Position numbers and translations under genes: made by a program. Below the pieces are notes generated by a model. The model was not told the origin of the DNA. It searched no databases and saw nothing but the letters and a program-made list of their open reading frames with translations. A stretch of DNA of 5,363 nucleotides from Fidelibacterota bacterium 46_43 (GTDB lineage Bacteria > Fidelibacterota > Fidelibacteria > Fidelibacterales > Fidelibacteraceae). Positions 1 through 5,363 of the stretch are shown here, in pieces. Where the stretch lies: positions 1-5,363 of the forward strand of contig LGGY01000221.1 in the NCBI GenBank assembly GCA_001509335.1, given 5' to 3'. Positions within the stretch are counted from its first letter, which is position 1; every line of letters starts with the position of its first letter.

Positions 1-272
1 ACAAACCGGCGTAATATAAAAATAAATGCTCCAATTATCTGCCATTATTCTGCCCAAATCCGAAGCGATCTTCCTCCTGTTCCCGAAATAATGTAGTGTT
101 TTTGTAGTAGTGACATCCCGTCAATTTTTCTTTAAAATCAAAACAGTTAAACGATAAAAGGTCTTATGAAAGAATACCTGGCTCCAAAAATCTCACAAGC
201 TTATCTCCTTGGATGGTGCCATGTTTTTCCCTTTTAATCCATCATTTTAGTCAAAGGAAGTTTTCCTTTCCA
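1..272. other. AT-rich intergenic region, no gene supported
   Basis: This stretch is visibly more AT-rich than the operon and has frequent stops in all frames. The only longer open stretch is about 40 codons on the minus strand from about 120 to the left edge. It has an AGGAGG at 73-78 but no start codon at a proper distance from it; an ATG at 45-43 is 27 nt away. It could be the beginning of a leftward gene or chance. I see no tRNA-like, repeat or insertion-sequence structure. Positions 303-391, between the hairpin and pyrK, hold an isolated TTGACA (356-361, plus strand) with no convincing -10 box. Confidence 0.5.
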
Positions 273-302
273 GAAGAAAGCCCCGGAAACGGGGCTTTCT
301 TC
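273..302 (-). terminator. intrinsic terminator after the pyr operon, probably bidirectional
   Basis: A perfect 12-bp stem (273-284 with 291-302) encloses a 6-nt loop (GGAAAC on the plus strand). The GC core is CCCC/GGGG, with A-rich and T-rich outer arms, so either strand gives a hairpin ending in CTTTCTTC. It lies 90 nt past the pyrK stop. There is no long uninterrupted U tract after the stem, so efficiency is uncertain. Confidence 0.7.
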
Positions 303-391
303 ATATCGGGCAAAAAAACACACGCAAACGAGCAAGTTCATGCATTTACGACGTTTTGACAAATTGAATGTTATTTTGATTCGTGATTCTT

Positions 392-1075
392 TCAGGAATT
401 ATTTCTTCGGCCTGTGGCATCCCGGTGGGGCATGCCCCATTCGCTGACTTTTTCCGCTTCCTGACGCGATAAGACAGGTCCTTCCTTGCACAAGCGGATT
501 CCGGATCCATCCACCACACACTGACCGCAAATACCGATACCGCATTTCATATACCGTTCAAAACTGATTTCGTAATCGAGTCCAGCCTGGGCTGCAAGGT
601 CCATCACTTTGACCAGCATGGCTTCAGGACCGGAAGAATAGTCGGAAAAATCGGTCTGAAAGGAAATATCCTGTCTGCACCGGCCGCCCAAAAGGACCTC
701 AAAATGAAAACCCCGTTGGCGGAGTTGCCGTGCCAGGTAGCGGAGGGGAACAATCCCCATCCCGCCGCCCACCAGCAGGGCATGCTGATAATGACTGAAT
801 CCCCGACCAAAAGGCCCCCGGAGTCCCAGCAAATCTCCCCGGCGGACATCCATCAGTTTCCGGGTAAAAGGCCCCACTGCCTTTACGGTGATTTCCATAA
901 TCCCCTGAAACACATCGGACACAGAAAAAGGCTTTTCATCCACACCCGGGAGCCACACATTGAAAAAACGGCCGGGTTGAATGTCCGGTTCAGGTTGCCT
1001 GAAATAAAAACTCTTCATGACCGGGGAATGACTTTTAATATTCAACACCGGATATGTTTTCATTTGATCACTCAT
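392..1075 (-). CDS. pyrK: dihydroorotate dehydrogenase electron-transfer subunit (apparently internally shortened)
   Basis: PyrK carries FAD and a [2Fe-2S] cluster and passes electrons from PyrD to NAD+. The product is 227 residues, shorter than the roughly 240-260 usual for the family. In order it shows an FAD-binding barrel with EKPFSVSD (47-54; Lys replaces the common Arg of RPFS), GPFGRGF (87-93), the nucleotide-binding LVGGGMGIVPL (101-111), GPEAML (149-154), and the cluster ligands Cys178, Cys183, Cys186 and Cys196 in YMKCGIGICGQC followed by IRLC. The T-D-D-G-S-x-G segment expected between about residues 130 and 149 is missing, apparently as an in-frame gap of 30-45 residues near 146-148. 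The ATG at 1075 is chosen because GGGGGA lies about 6 nt upstream. A TTG at 1081 would add two residues. The gene overlaps pyrD by 8 nt and ends the operon. Confidence 0.9.
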   Translation of the reverse strand: MSDQMKTYPVLNIKSHSPVMKSFYFRQPEPDIQPGRFFNVWLPGVDEKPFSVSDVFQGIMEITVKAVGPFTRKLMDVRRGDLLGLRGPFGRGFSHYQHALLVGGGMGIVPLRYLARQLRQRGFHFEVLLGGRCRQDISFQTDFSDYSSGPEAMLVKVMDLAAQAGLDYEISFERYMKCGIGICGQCVVDGSGIRLCKEGPVLSRQEAEKVSEWGMPHRDATGRRNNS

Positions 1076-1691
1076 GGACAATCCCCCGGACTGCTTTTAA
1101 ATTCTTCATATCCCTTTCTTCCATCCAGAAGCACAACTCACGGTTGATGTGGGTGAAAAGTTCTATATCCCCGTAATACACACCTGAACCGATACTTACC
1201 ATACATGCACCGGCCATAATCATCTGCAAAGCTTCATCCGCCGTTCGCACGCCACCCGTCCCAATGACCGGCAGCCGGGTGTTTCCACAGATTTCATACA
1301 CGGCTTTCAGGGCCAGGGGAAAAATAGCGGGACCCGATACACCGCCTACCGTATTGGCCAGAACCGGTTTCATAACGCCGGTATCAATCAACATGCCGGG
1401 GCCCACGGTGTTAATGGCCGTAATCGCATCAGCTCCGTTTTCTTCACAGATTTTCGCCATACGGATCAATGAGGGACAATGAATGGTGAGTTTGATGCTG
1501 ACAGGAATGTTTCCTGCAGCTTTTTTTACAATCCGGGTAATATGTTCCACATCCCGTTCATGGGCTCCAAAAGGAGTACCAAATTCCGAAGAAACATTGG
1601 GACACGAGACATTCACTTCAATCAGGTCCGGTTCAGATTCCACTGCCCGGCGGGTCACCTCACCGAATTCTAAGGTAAAATGGCCGGACAC
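1068..1691 (-). pseudogene. pyrD: dihydroorotate dehydrogenase (class 1B), C-terminal fragment
   Basis: This is the remaining two thirds of PyrD in a different frame from its N-terminal part. The apparent GTG start at 1691 is a junction artefact, and homology begins around EFGEVTRRAV. Visible are IEVNVSCPNV (24-33, with Cys30, the catalytic base of class 1 enzymes of the B type), SIKLT (65-69, FMN Lys), INTVGPGML (93-101), GGVSGPAIFPLA (116-127), the phosphate loop IGTGGV (143-148) and a final RGIVHE. The VGPGML and RGIVHE forms resemble archaeal PyrD as I remember it. Compared with B. subtilis PyrD, about 40 residues are missing between the two fragments, so a simple one-base shift does not explain the break. 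The 3' end overlaps pyrK by 8 nt. Confidence 0.85.
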
Positions 1692-1873
1692 GGATGACCT
1701 TTCCGGGGTTCCAGTCCAAAAGATTTGGTGGTCACGGCACCGGCACCGGCATCCAGGACCCGCTTCATGGAATCGGCCGTGAGTCCCAAAACCCCCGACG
1801 CCAACACCAGGGGCGAGGGATATGTTTTGCCAAGAAACGATGTTTTCAACTGATTATCCATACCTCGTCTCAT
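1670..1873 (-). pseudogene. pyrD: dihydroorotate dehydrogenase (class 1B), N-terminal fragment
   Basis: This 67-codon frame is the first part of PyrD, the FMN enzyme that oxidises dihydroorotate to orotate. It shows the opening strand and FMN region: SPLVLASGVLG (about 20-30), then GAGAVTTKSFGLEPRKGHP (about 42-60), whose TKS Lys and EPR are family hallmarks. After GHPCP the frame leaves the family pattern and stops at TAG (1672-1670). The expected next segment, with the conserved N-A-x-G-L-x-N-P-G substrate loop, is absent from all frames here. The ATG at 1873 overlaps the pyrI stop as ATGA. An in-frame ATG at 1861 is nearer the usual family start, but neither has a strong ribosome site. The fragment alone cannot be active. 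The rest of the gene is 1068-1691 in another frame. Confidence 0.85.
1680..1695 (-). other. probable deletion junction within pyrD
   Basis: Around the minus-strand sequence CATCCGTGTCCGGCCAT the frame encoding the PyrD N-terminus (ending GHPCP) meets the frame encoding VSGHFTLEFGEV. The latter aligns with the family segment following the missing N-A-x-G-L-x-N-P-G loop. The exact break cannot be placed without an intact relative. TCCG occurs twice at the junction, a possible but weak microhomology. Confidence 0.6.
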
Positions 1874-2340
1874 ACAATGGGTGATAATTCGTGGATGGAA
1901 AACTCCCGTTCACAATAGACACACGTCACCAGATTCTTTTTGGGATCCGTCAGGATAAACCGGGTTTTCAATCCCGGTTCATTCTGGGTGATACAGCCGG
2001 GATTCAGACACCGGAGGAGATTCACCATCTCTTTGGGGGGCTGGACGAACACTTTTTCCACCACCTCAAAATTCCGGATCCGTTTGATGGTCACTCCGGG
2101 AGATACCAGTGAAATGTGCTGGATTGTCCGTTCACACAGATCATCCTTTTGAATTTTCAGCATGTCCTTGGCTCCCAATTTATTGCTCTGGTAATTCATT
2201 CCAAACGTAATGGGAACGTTTTTCAGTGCCGGATCCCGTTCCAGGATTTCCAGGATATGCACACCATCCCCGGCAGGGATGTGATCAATCACAATGCCGC
2301 TCCGGATTTTGGGGATCATCTGAATTTTATTATCGCTCAT
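1870..2340 (-). CDS. pyrI: aspartate carbamoyltransferase, regulatory subunit
   Basis: This non-catalytic chain binds nucleotide effectors and holds PyrB trimers together through a zinc site. It is 156 residues, the usual size. The N-terminal allosteric domain carries VIDHIPAG (17-24), corresponding to the effector-binding Asp19-His20 region of E. coli PyrI, and IKRIRNFEVVEK (85-96), with the conserved Asn and Lys. The C-terminal zinc domain has Cys111, Cys116, Cys140 and Cys143, that is C-x4-C-x23-C-x2-C, exactly the classic spacing. A GAGGTG site lies about 6 nt before the ATG. The gene overlaps pyrB and pyrD by 4 nt each. Feedback control by CTP or ATP is inferred from the family. Confidence 0.97.
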   Translation of the reverse strand: MSDNKIQMIPKIRSGIVIDHIPAGDGVHILEILERDPALKNVPITFGMNYQSNKLGAKDMLKIQKDDLCERTIQHISLVSPGVTIKRIRNFEVVEKVFVQPPKEMVNLLRCLNPGCITQNEPGLKTRFILTDPKKNLVTCVYCEREFSIHELSPIV

Positions 2341-3257
2341 ATCGTCACCTCAAAGACATTTAAAAGAATGGCCTGTCGCATGATGAGTCCGTTTTTTGCC
2401 TGGCGGAAATATTCAGCATGAGGGGTTTCATCCACATCCGGTGCAATTTCATTGACCCGGGGCAGAGGATGAAGGACCTTCAGTTGTTCAGGTGCCTTTT
2501 TCAACATGCCGGCATTCAGGCAAAAGGCATCCTTGACCTTTTCATATTCAATCTGATCCGGAAACCGTTCCCGCTGGATCCGGGTCATGTAGATGATATC
2601 CGCATAGGGGATGGCATCCTCCAGATCTTTTGTTTCCACAAAAGTGACCGGTAAATCCGTTTCTACCCGTTTCAGGTATTCAGGCAGTCGGAGGGAATCG
2701 GGGGATACAAGCATAAATTCATTCACCCGGAATTTTATCAGGGCCTGAAGCAAAGAGTGGACTGTTCTGGAATATTTCAAATCACCCACAAAGGCAATAC
2801 GGAGTCCTTCAATTTTTTGGAAGTTCCTGATAATCGTGTACAGATCCAGGAGGGTTTGGGTGGGATGCTGGTTGGTCCCGTCCCCTGCATTGATCACCGG
2901 CAGATAGCTGATTTGGGCGGCATGGCGGGATGTCCCTTCCCTCGGATGGCGAATCACGATGACATCCGAGTAGTTTTCAACAGTATGAATCGTATCGGAA
3001 AAGGATTCCCCCTTGGATACAGAGGTGGCAGCCTGTTCGGCAAAACCGATGACACTCCCTCCCAGCCGGTACATGGCCGACTCAAAACTGAGGCGGGTCC
3101 GTGTGCTGGCTTCAAAAAAGAGGGAAGCCATAATTTTTCCCTGAAGCAGCTGAAATCTGTCCTTCAGGGAAATTGTCTCGACCCGGGCGGCGGTATCCAG
3201 ATAGACCTGAATATCTTCAGCCGTCAGATCATGCATGGAAATGAGATCCCGTTTCAT
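2337..3257 (-). CDS. pyrB: aspartate carbamoyltransferase, catalytic subunit
   Basis: It condenses carbamoyl phosphate and L-aspartate to N-carbamoyl-aspartate, the committed step. At 306 residues it is the normal length for this chain. The carbamoyl-phosphate domain shows FFEASTRTRLSFE (48-60, STRTR at 51-55), SKGESFSDT (81-89) and the HPTQ motif (131-134). The aspartate domain shows VGDLKYSRTVHSL (157-169, Arg164), MTRIQRER (224-231, Arg226) and HPLPRVNEI (263-271). All catalytic and substrate residues I know of for the E. coli enzyme have a counterpart. The start overlaps the pyrF stop as ATGA, with a GGGGGA-type ribosome site just upstream. pyrI follows directly with another ATGA overlap, which points to a class B dodecameric holoenzyme under allosteric control. 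Confidence 0.98.
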   Translation of the reverse strand: MKRDLISMHDLTAEDIQVYLDTAARVETISLKDRFQLLQGKIMASLFFEASTRTRLSFESAMYRLGGSVIGFAEQAATSVSKGESFSDTIHTVENYSDVIVIRHPREGTSRHAAQISYLPVINAGDGTNQHPTQTLLDLYTIIRNFQKIEGLRIAFVGDLKYSRTVHSLLQALIKFRVNEFMLVSPDSLRLPEYLKRVETDLPVTFVETKDLEDAIPYADIIYMTRIQRERFPDQIEYEKVKDAFCLNAGMLKKAPEQLKVLHPLPRVNEIAPDVDETPHAEYFRQAKNGLIMRQAILLNVFEVTI

Positions 3258-3958
3258 GAGTCCCCCGATGTGTCTTTAATTTGTTTGGAAATTTCATCGA
3301 GATAAAGGACCGGATCCTCTGCTTTCAGCAGGGACCTTCCGATGATAAGGTAGTGATTGCGGATAAAGGGAAAATTTGCCGGATTTCCACCCTGACTGCC
3401 GTATCCCGGTGAATAAAAGGTACATCCGTCATCCAGTCCCGCTTCCCTGAAAATCCGTTCGGTTTCAGAGGGCTTGGTAAGGGGAACCACAAAATCCCGG
3501 ACATTCTTTTCGAAGGCCAGTTTGTAAATATCTGTCGCTGCCGTATCCCGGATAAAGCCACCCTCCGATTCCAGGTAGGCCGGATGGGTCATGATGCCGC
3601 CCACAATCACCTTTAAATCCTTTTCCTTCAATGCCCCGATCCAGGCTTTCAACGTGTCAGGTCCCGCCTGGGGAAAAAGGATCACCTCACTGATCCCGGA
3701 AGATTTCATCACTCCGGCAAAAAGCTGACCCGTGGCAGGAATATCGGTGGCGGCTTTCTGGTGATCATAGATCAGGGGTTTACCCGTGTGTTTCCGGAGC
3801 AGTTTGCATACGCGGGGCAATCCGTAGGTGAGTCCAAGGGAAAAACCCAGCTTGTATCCATACACCAGGGGATGGTCATCCACCGCCTGAACCAGGGATT
3901 CCAGCTTATCTAAATCCGTCAGATCCAGGGCCGGAATGATTTTTATATTTTTACCCAT
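3254..3958 (-). CDS. pyrF: orotidine 5'-phosphate decarboxylase (variant catalytic motif)
   Basis: It decarboxylates OMP to UMP, the last step of the pathway, as a TIM-barrel enzyme. The product is 234 residues. Visible elements are ALDL (10-13, barrel Asp), YKLG (35-38, Lys), the catalytic region around IYDHQKAATDIPATG (63-77), ILFPQAGP (93-100), VGGIMTH (119-125), YSPGYGSQGG (182-191) and the phosphate-binding IIGRSLL (205-211, Arg208). The catalytic motif reads D65-x2-K68-x3-D72-I, whereas the usual family pattern is D-x-K-x2-D-I. I recall similar DHQK forms in divergent PyrF groups but cannot confirm that here. The ATG at 3958 is preferred over the one at 3970 because GGAGGA lies just upstream of it. 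The gene overlaps pyrE by 8 nt and pyrB by 4 nt (ATGA). It could be a PyrF-like decarboxylase subgroup rather than the classic type, but its operon position supports the OMP role. Confidence 0.9.
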   Translation of the reverse strand: MGKNIKIIPALDLTDLDKLESLVQAVDDHPLVYGYKLGFSLGLTYGLPRVCKLLRKHTGKPLIYDHQKAATDIPATGQLFAGVMKSSGISEVILFPQAGPDTLKAWIGALKEKDLKVIVGGIMTHPAYLESEGGFIRDTAATDIYKLAFEKNVRDFVVPLTKPSETERIFREAGLDDGCTFYSPGYGSQGGNPANFPFIRNHYLIIGRSLLKAEDPVLYLDEISKQIKDTSGDS

Positions 3959-4565
3959 TGATTCCTCCATGATAAAAGGTGTTCAGCACATCCGCCATGG
4001 ACGGATCCTTTGCTTTCATATATTCCATCAGATCCGGAAGGTCTATCAAAGATTTCAGGGGGATGGGAAATTCAGTGACTTCCTGTTTCCTCCGCCGATC
4101 CGCTGCCACCACCACTCCGGCAACCTTCACACCAAAAGCCTCTTCAATCAGCTCCATAGTCTCCAGCTTGGTCCCTCCTGTTGTCATCACATCATCCACC
4201 ATAATCACCGTGCTTGATGTTTTTGGTGTATGTCCCACAAATACGCCCTTTTCCCCATGCCCTTTGATTTCTTTCCGGTTGTAAAACATGGCAAGCTGCC
4301 GGTTGGGATGTTTCATCACCGTTGCTGTTGCCAGGGATATTCCTTTGTACGGCGGTCCGTATAGATGGGTTGCTCCAGGAAAAGATTCTGAAATCAGGTT
4401 GGCAAAGGCCTTTCCCGTCAAATCCAGGGCTTCCGCCGAGGCAATATTCCCAAAGTTTAAAAAAAACGGAGATACCATCCCCGATTTCAATGTAAAGGAT
4501 CCGAATTTCAGGACCCCTTCCTTCATCAGGCATTCAATAAACTGACGTTTAGCCGGTGAAAGCAC
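3951..4565 (-). CDS. pyrE: orotate phosphoribosyltransferase
   Basis: The enzyme joins orotate to PRPP to give orotidine 5'-monophosphate. The protein is 204 residues with a GTG start, the usual family length. Its N-terminus (AKRQFIECLMKEGVLKFGSF) matches the opening of E. coli-type PyrE. Visible motifs are TLKSG (about 25-29), the FF pair at 34-35, YGPPYKG (69-75), the flexible catalytic loop RKEIKGHGEKG (97-107) and the PRPP-binding motif VIMVDDVMTTGGT (120-132). I chose the GTG at 4565 because AAAGGAG sits 7 nt upstream and family homology begins there. An in-frame ATG at 4598 would add 11 residues but has a poor ribosome site and a 50-nt overlap with pyrC. The 3' end overlaps pyrF by 8 nt. 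No residue expected for activity is missing. Confidence 0.96.
   Translation of the reverse strand: MLSPAKRQFIECLMKEGVLKFGSFTLKSGMVSPFFLNFGNIASAEALDLTGKAFANLISESFPGATHLYGPPYKGISLATATVMKHPNRQLAMFYNRKEIKGHGEKGVFVGHTPKTSSTVIMVDDVMTTGGTKLETMELIEEAFGVKVAGVVVAADRRRKQEVTEFPIPLKSLIDLPDLMEYMKAKDPSMADVLNTFYHGGING
3963..3968 (-). promoter_or_regulatory. ribosome binding site of pyrF
   Basis: GGAGGA on the minus strand lies 4 nt before the ATG at 3958-3956. The site overlaps the upstream in-frame ATG (3970-3968), so that ATG cannot use it. This fixes the shorter PyrF start. Confidence 0.7.
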
Positions 4566-5363
4566 CCAAAAGCTCCTTTCCTTTATGAGGTAAGACATAC
4601 TTCTTATGTGAATATACGACCTTTCCCTGAATCAACACCGTATCCACAGCATAGGTCAGGGAGATGTGCTCATAGGGATTGTATCCCGCCCGGGTGATGA
4701 CAGTGCCCGGATCTCCGCCCTTTTTCAGGATGATCAAATCGGCTGCTGATCCGGGTTGGATGCCATGATAGCCGGACAACCCGTAACAGGCTGCGGCTCC
4801 GGAAGAGATCAGCCGGGTGATCCGGGACCAGGGAAGCTCCTGTTGTTCTGTCAGTTCCAGAATGGCCGGGACCGCCCACTCGATGCCGGGAATCCCCGAG
4901 GGAGGAGGATCACTCTTTTTGTCGGCAGGGGTATGGGGAGCATGATCCGTCCCTATGAAATCCACGATCCCATCCCGGAGGGCCTGCCGCACTGCATCCC
5001 GGTCTGTCACTTCCCGTAGCGGAGGATTCACCTGATACCGGGCACCGAAGTGTTCTTCCTCCTCCCGGGTAAACCACAGGTAATGAGGCGCCGTTTCACC
5101 CCACACATCAAAGCCCCGGGCTTTCATATCCGCCAGCCATTGGACATCTTCCAGGGTGGATGCATGGCAGATCACTACCCGGGGACGTTCAGACTCCGGC
5201 AGAAGGATGAGCGCCTGTCGGATTGTTTCCAGGGCCTTCCGGATGGCTTTCCGGGGCCGCCGGAGATGGTGCCGGGTTTCCTGTGTAAAACAGGTTTCAT
5301 CTTCGGCATGGATCGTCACCCGCCGGGCTATCCGGAACATAGACAACAAAGCTTCTTCCCGGT
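4549..5363 (-). CDS. pyrC: dihydroorotase, class I type (partial, 5' end outside window)
   Basis: This zinc amidohydrolase interconverts N-carbamoyl-aspartate and dihydroorotate, the third step of cytosolic UMP synthesis. The last 270 residues are visible and the frame stays open to the window edge, so the true start and the N-terminal HxH metal motif lie outside. TTG and ATG codons near 5340-5349 are internal. Counting from the first complete codon, the segment shows HAEDE (metal His18), CHAST (metal His66), VNPPLR (substrate Asn112), GTDHAPH (catalytic Asp139, His142) and PPSGIPGIE (about 153-161). A C-terminal stretch GSAADLIIL then rebuilds the small beta domain typical of amidohydrolases. 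The His18 to His66 distance is close to that of class I dihydroorotases. The TAA stop lies inside the start of pyrE (17-nt overlap). Allantoinase or hydantoinase paralogues share the fold, but the operon context settles the call. Confidence 0.95.
   Translation of the reverse strand, partial: REEALLSMFRIARRVTIHAEDETCFTQETRHHLRRPRKAIRKALETIRQALILLPESERPRVVICHASTLEDVQWLADMKARGFDVWGETAPHYLWFTREEEEHFGARYQVNPPLREVTDRDAVRQALRDGIVDFIGTDHAPHTPADKKSDPPPSGIPGIEWAVPAILELTEQQELPWSRITRLISSGAAACYGLSGYHGIQPGSAADLIILKKGGDPGTVITRAGYNPYEHISLTYAVDTVLIQGKVVYSHKKYVLPHKGKELLGAFTG
4573..4579 (-). promoter_or_regulatory. ribosome binding site of pyrE
   Basis: On the minus strand AAAGGAG is followed by a 7-nt spacer and the GTG at 4565-4563. 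It lies inside the last codons region shared with the extended reading from the ATG at 4598. It decides for the GTG start, because the ATG has only a weak AAGAAG upstream. Confidence 0.7.

Noticed and set aside
1..120. Minus-strand open stretch of about 40 codons with AGGAGG at 73-78
   Set aside because: No start codon lies at a workable distance from the AGGAGG, there are too few residues to recognise, and the region runs off the window.
356..384. TTGACA on the plus strand as a possible promoter
   Set aside because: No acceptable -10 box lies 16-18 nt downstream, and it would drive transcription antisense to pyrK.
704..1147. Plus-strand open frame of 147 codons opposite pyrK
   Set aside because: It is antisense to a clearly recognised gene, and its Pro/His-rich translation is typical of a shadow frame.
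1670..1691. Programmed ribosomal frameshift joining the two pyrD frames
   Set aside because: A frameshift would not supply the roughly 40 conserved residues that are missing, and I see no slippery heptamer with a following structure at the junction.
2757..3305. Plus-strand open frame of 182 codons opposite pyrB
   Set aside because: It is the antisense shadow of the well-conserved pyrB. The translation has no recognisable motif and there is no plausible promoter or ribosome site.
5250..5300. Possible third short deletion in pyrC between HAEDE and CHAST
   Set aside because: The spacing of 48 residues between the metal histidines is close to the class I norm of about 53, and the HLRRPRKAI region aligns plausibly with the family's H-x-x-x-RP segment.

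Overview
This window is almost entirely one tightly packed de novo pyrimidine (UMP) biosynthesis operon on the minus strand. In transcription order it runs from the right edge to the left: pyrC (dihydroorotase, 5' end outside the window), pyrE (orotate phosphoribosyltransferase), pyrF (OMP decarboxylase), pyrB (aspartate carbamoyltransferase catalytic chain), pyrI (its regulatory chain), pyrD (dihydroorotate dehydrogenase, broken) and pyrK (its electron-transfer subunit). Every junction between genes is an overlap of 4 to 17 nt (pyrF/pyrB, pyrB/pyrI and pyrI/pyrD are 4-nt ATGA overlaps), so translation is probably coupled throughout. Only carbamoyl-phosphate synthase (carAB) is missing from the route to UMP within the window.

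Positions 303-391 follow pyrK without a gene. At 273-302 there is a 12-bp perfect GC-rich hairpin that probably terminates the operon and looks usable in both directions. Positions 1-272 are AT-rich and hold no gene I can support.

The organism cannot be named. Clear Shine-Dalgarno motifs, a PyrI subunit, and PyrD/PyrK/PyrF sequences that resemble, from memory, archaeal or deep-branching bacterial versions suggest a bacterium of an under-sampled lineage (or an archaeon) with a pyrimidine gene set of that kind. The coding DNA is roughly half GC, prefers CGG for Arg, and is very rich in CCGG.

The most notable point is that both subunits of dihydroorotate dehydrogenase look damaged while all the other enzymes are intact. 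pyrD lacks about 40 conserved codons, and the two sides of the gap are in different frames. pyrK lacks a similar length in frame, between its nucleotide-binding core and the GPEAML motif. This is either real decay of the oxidation step or an assembly fault. A second point is a non-standard spacing of the catalytic D-K-D motif in PyrF. I see no mobile element, CRISPR array, RNA gene or defence-like system here.
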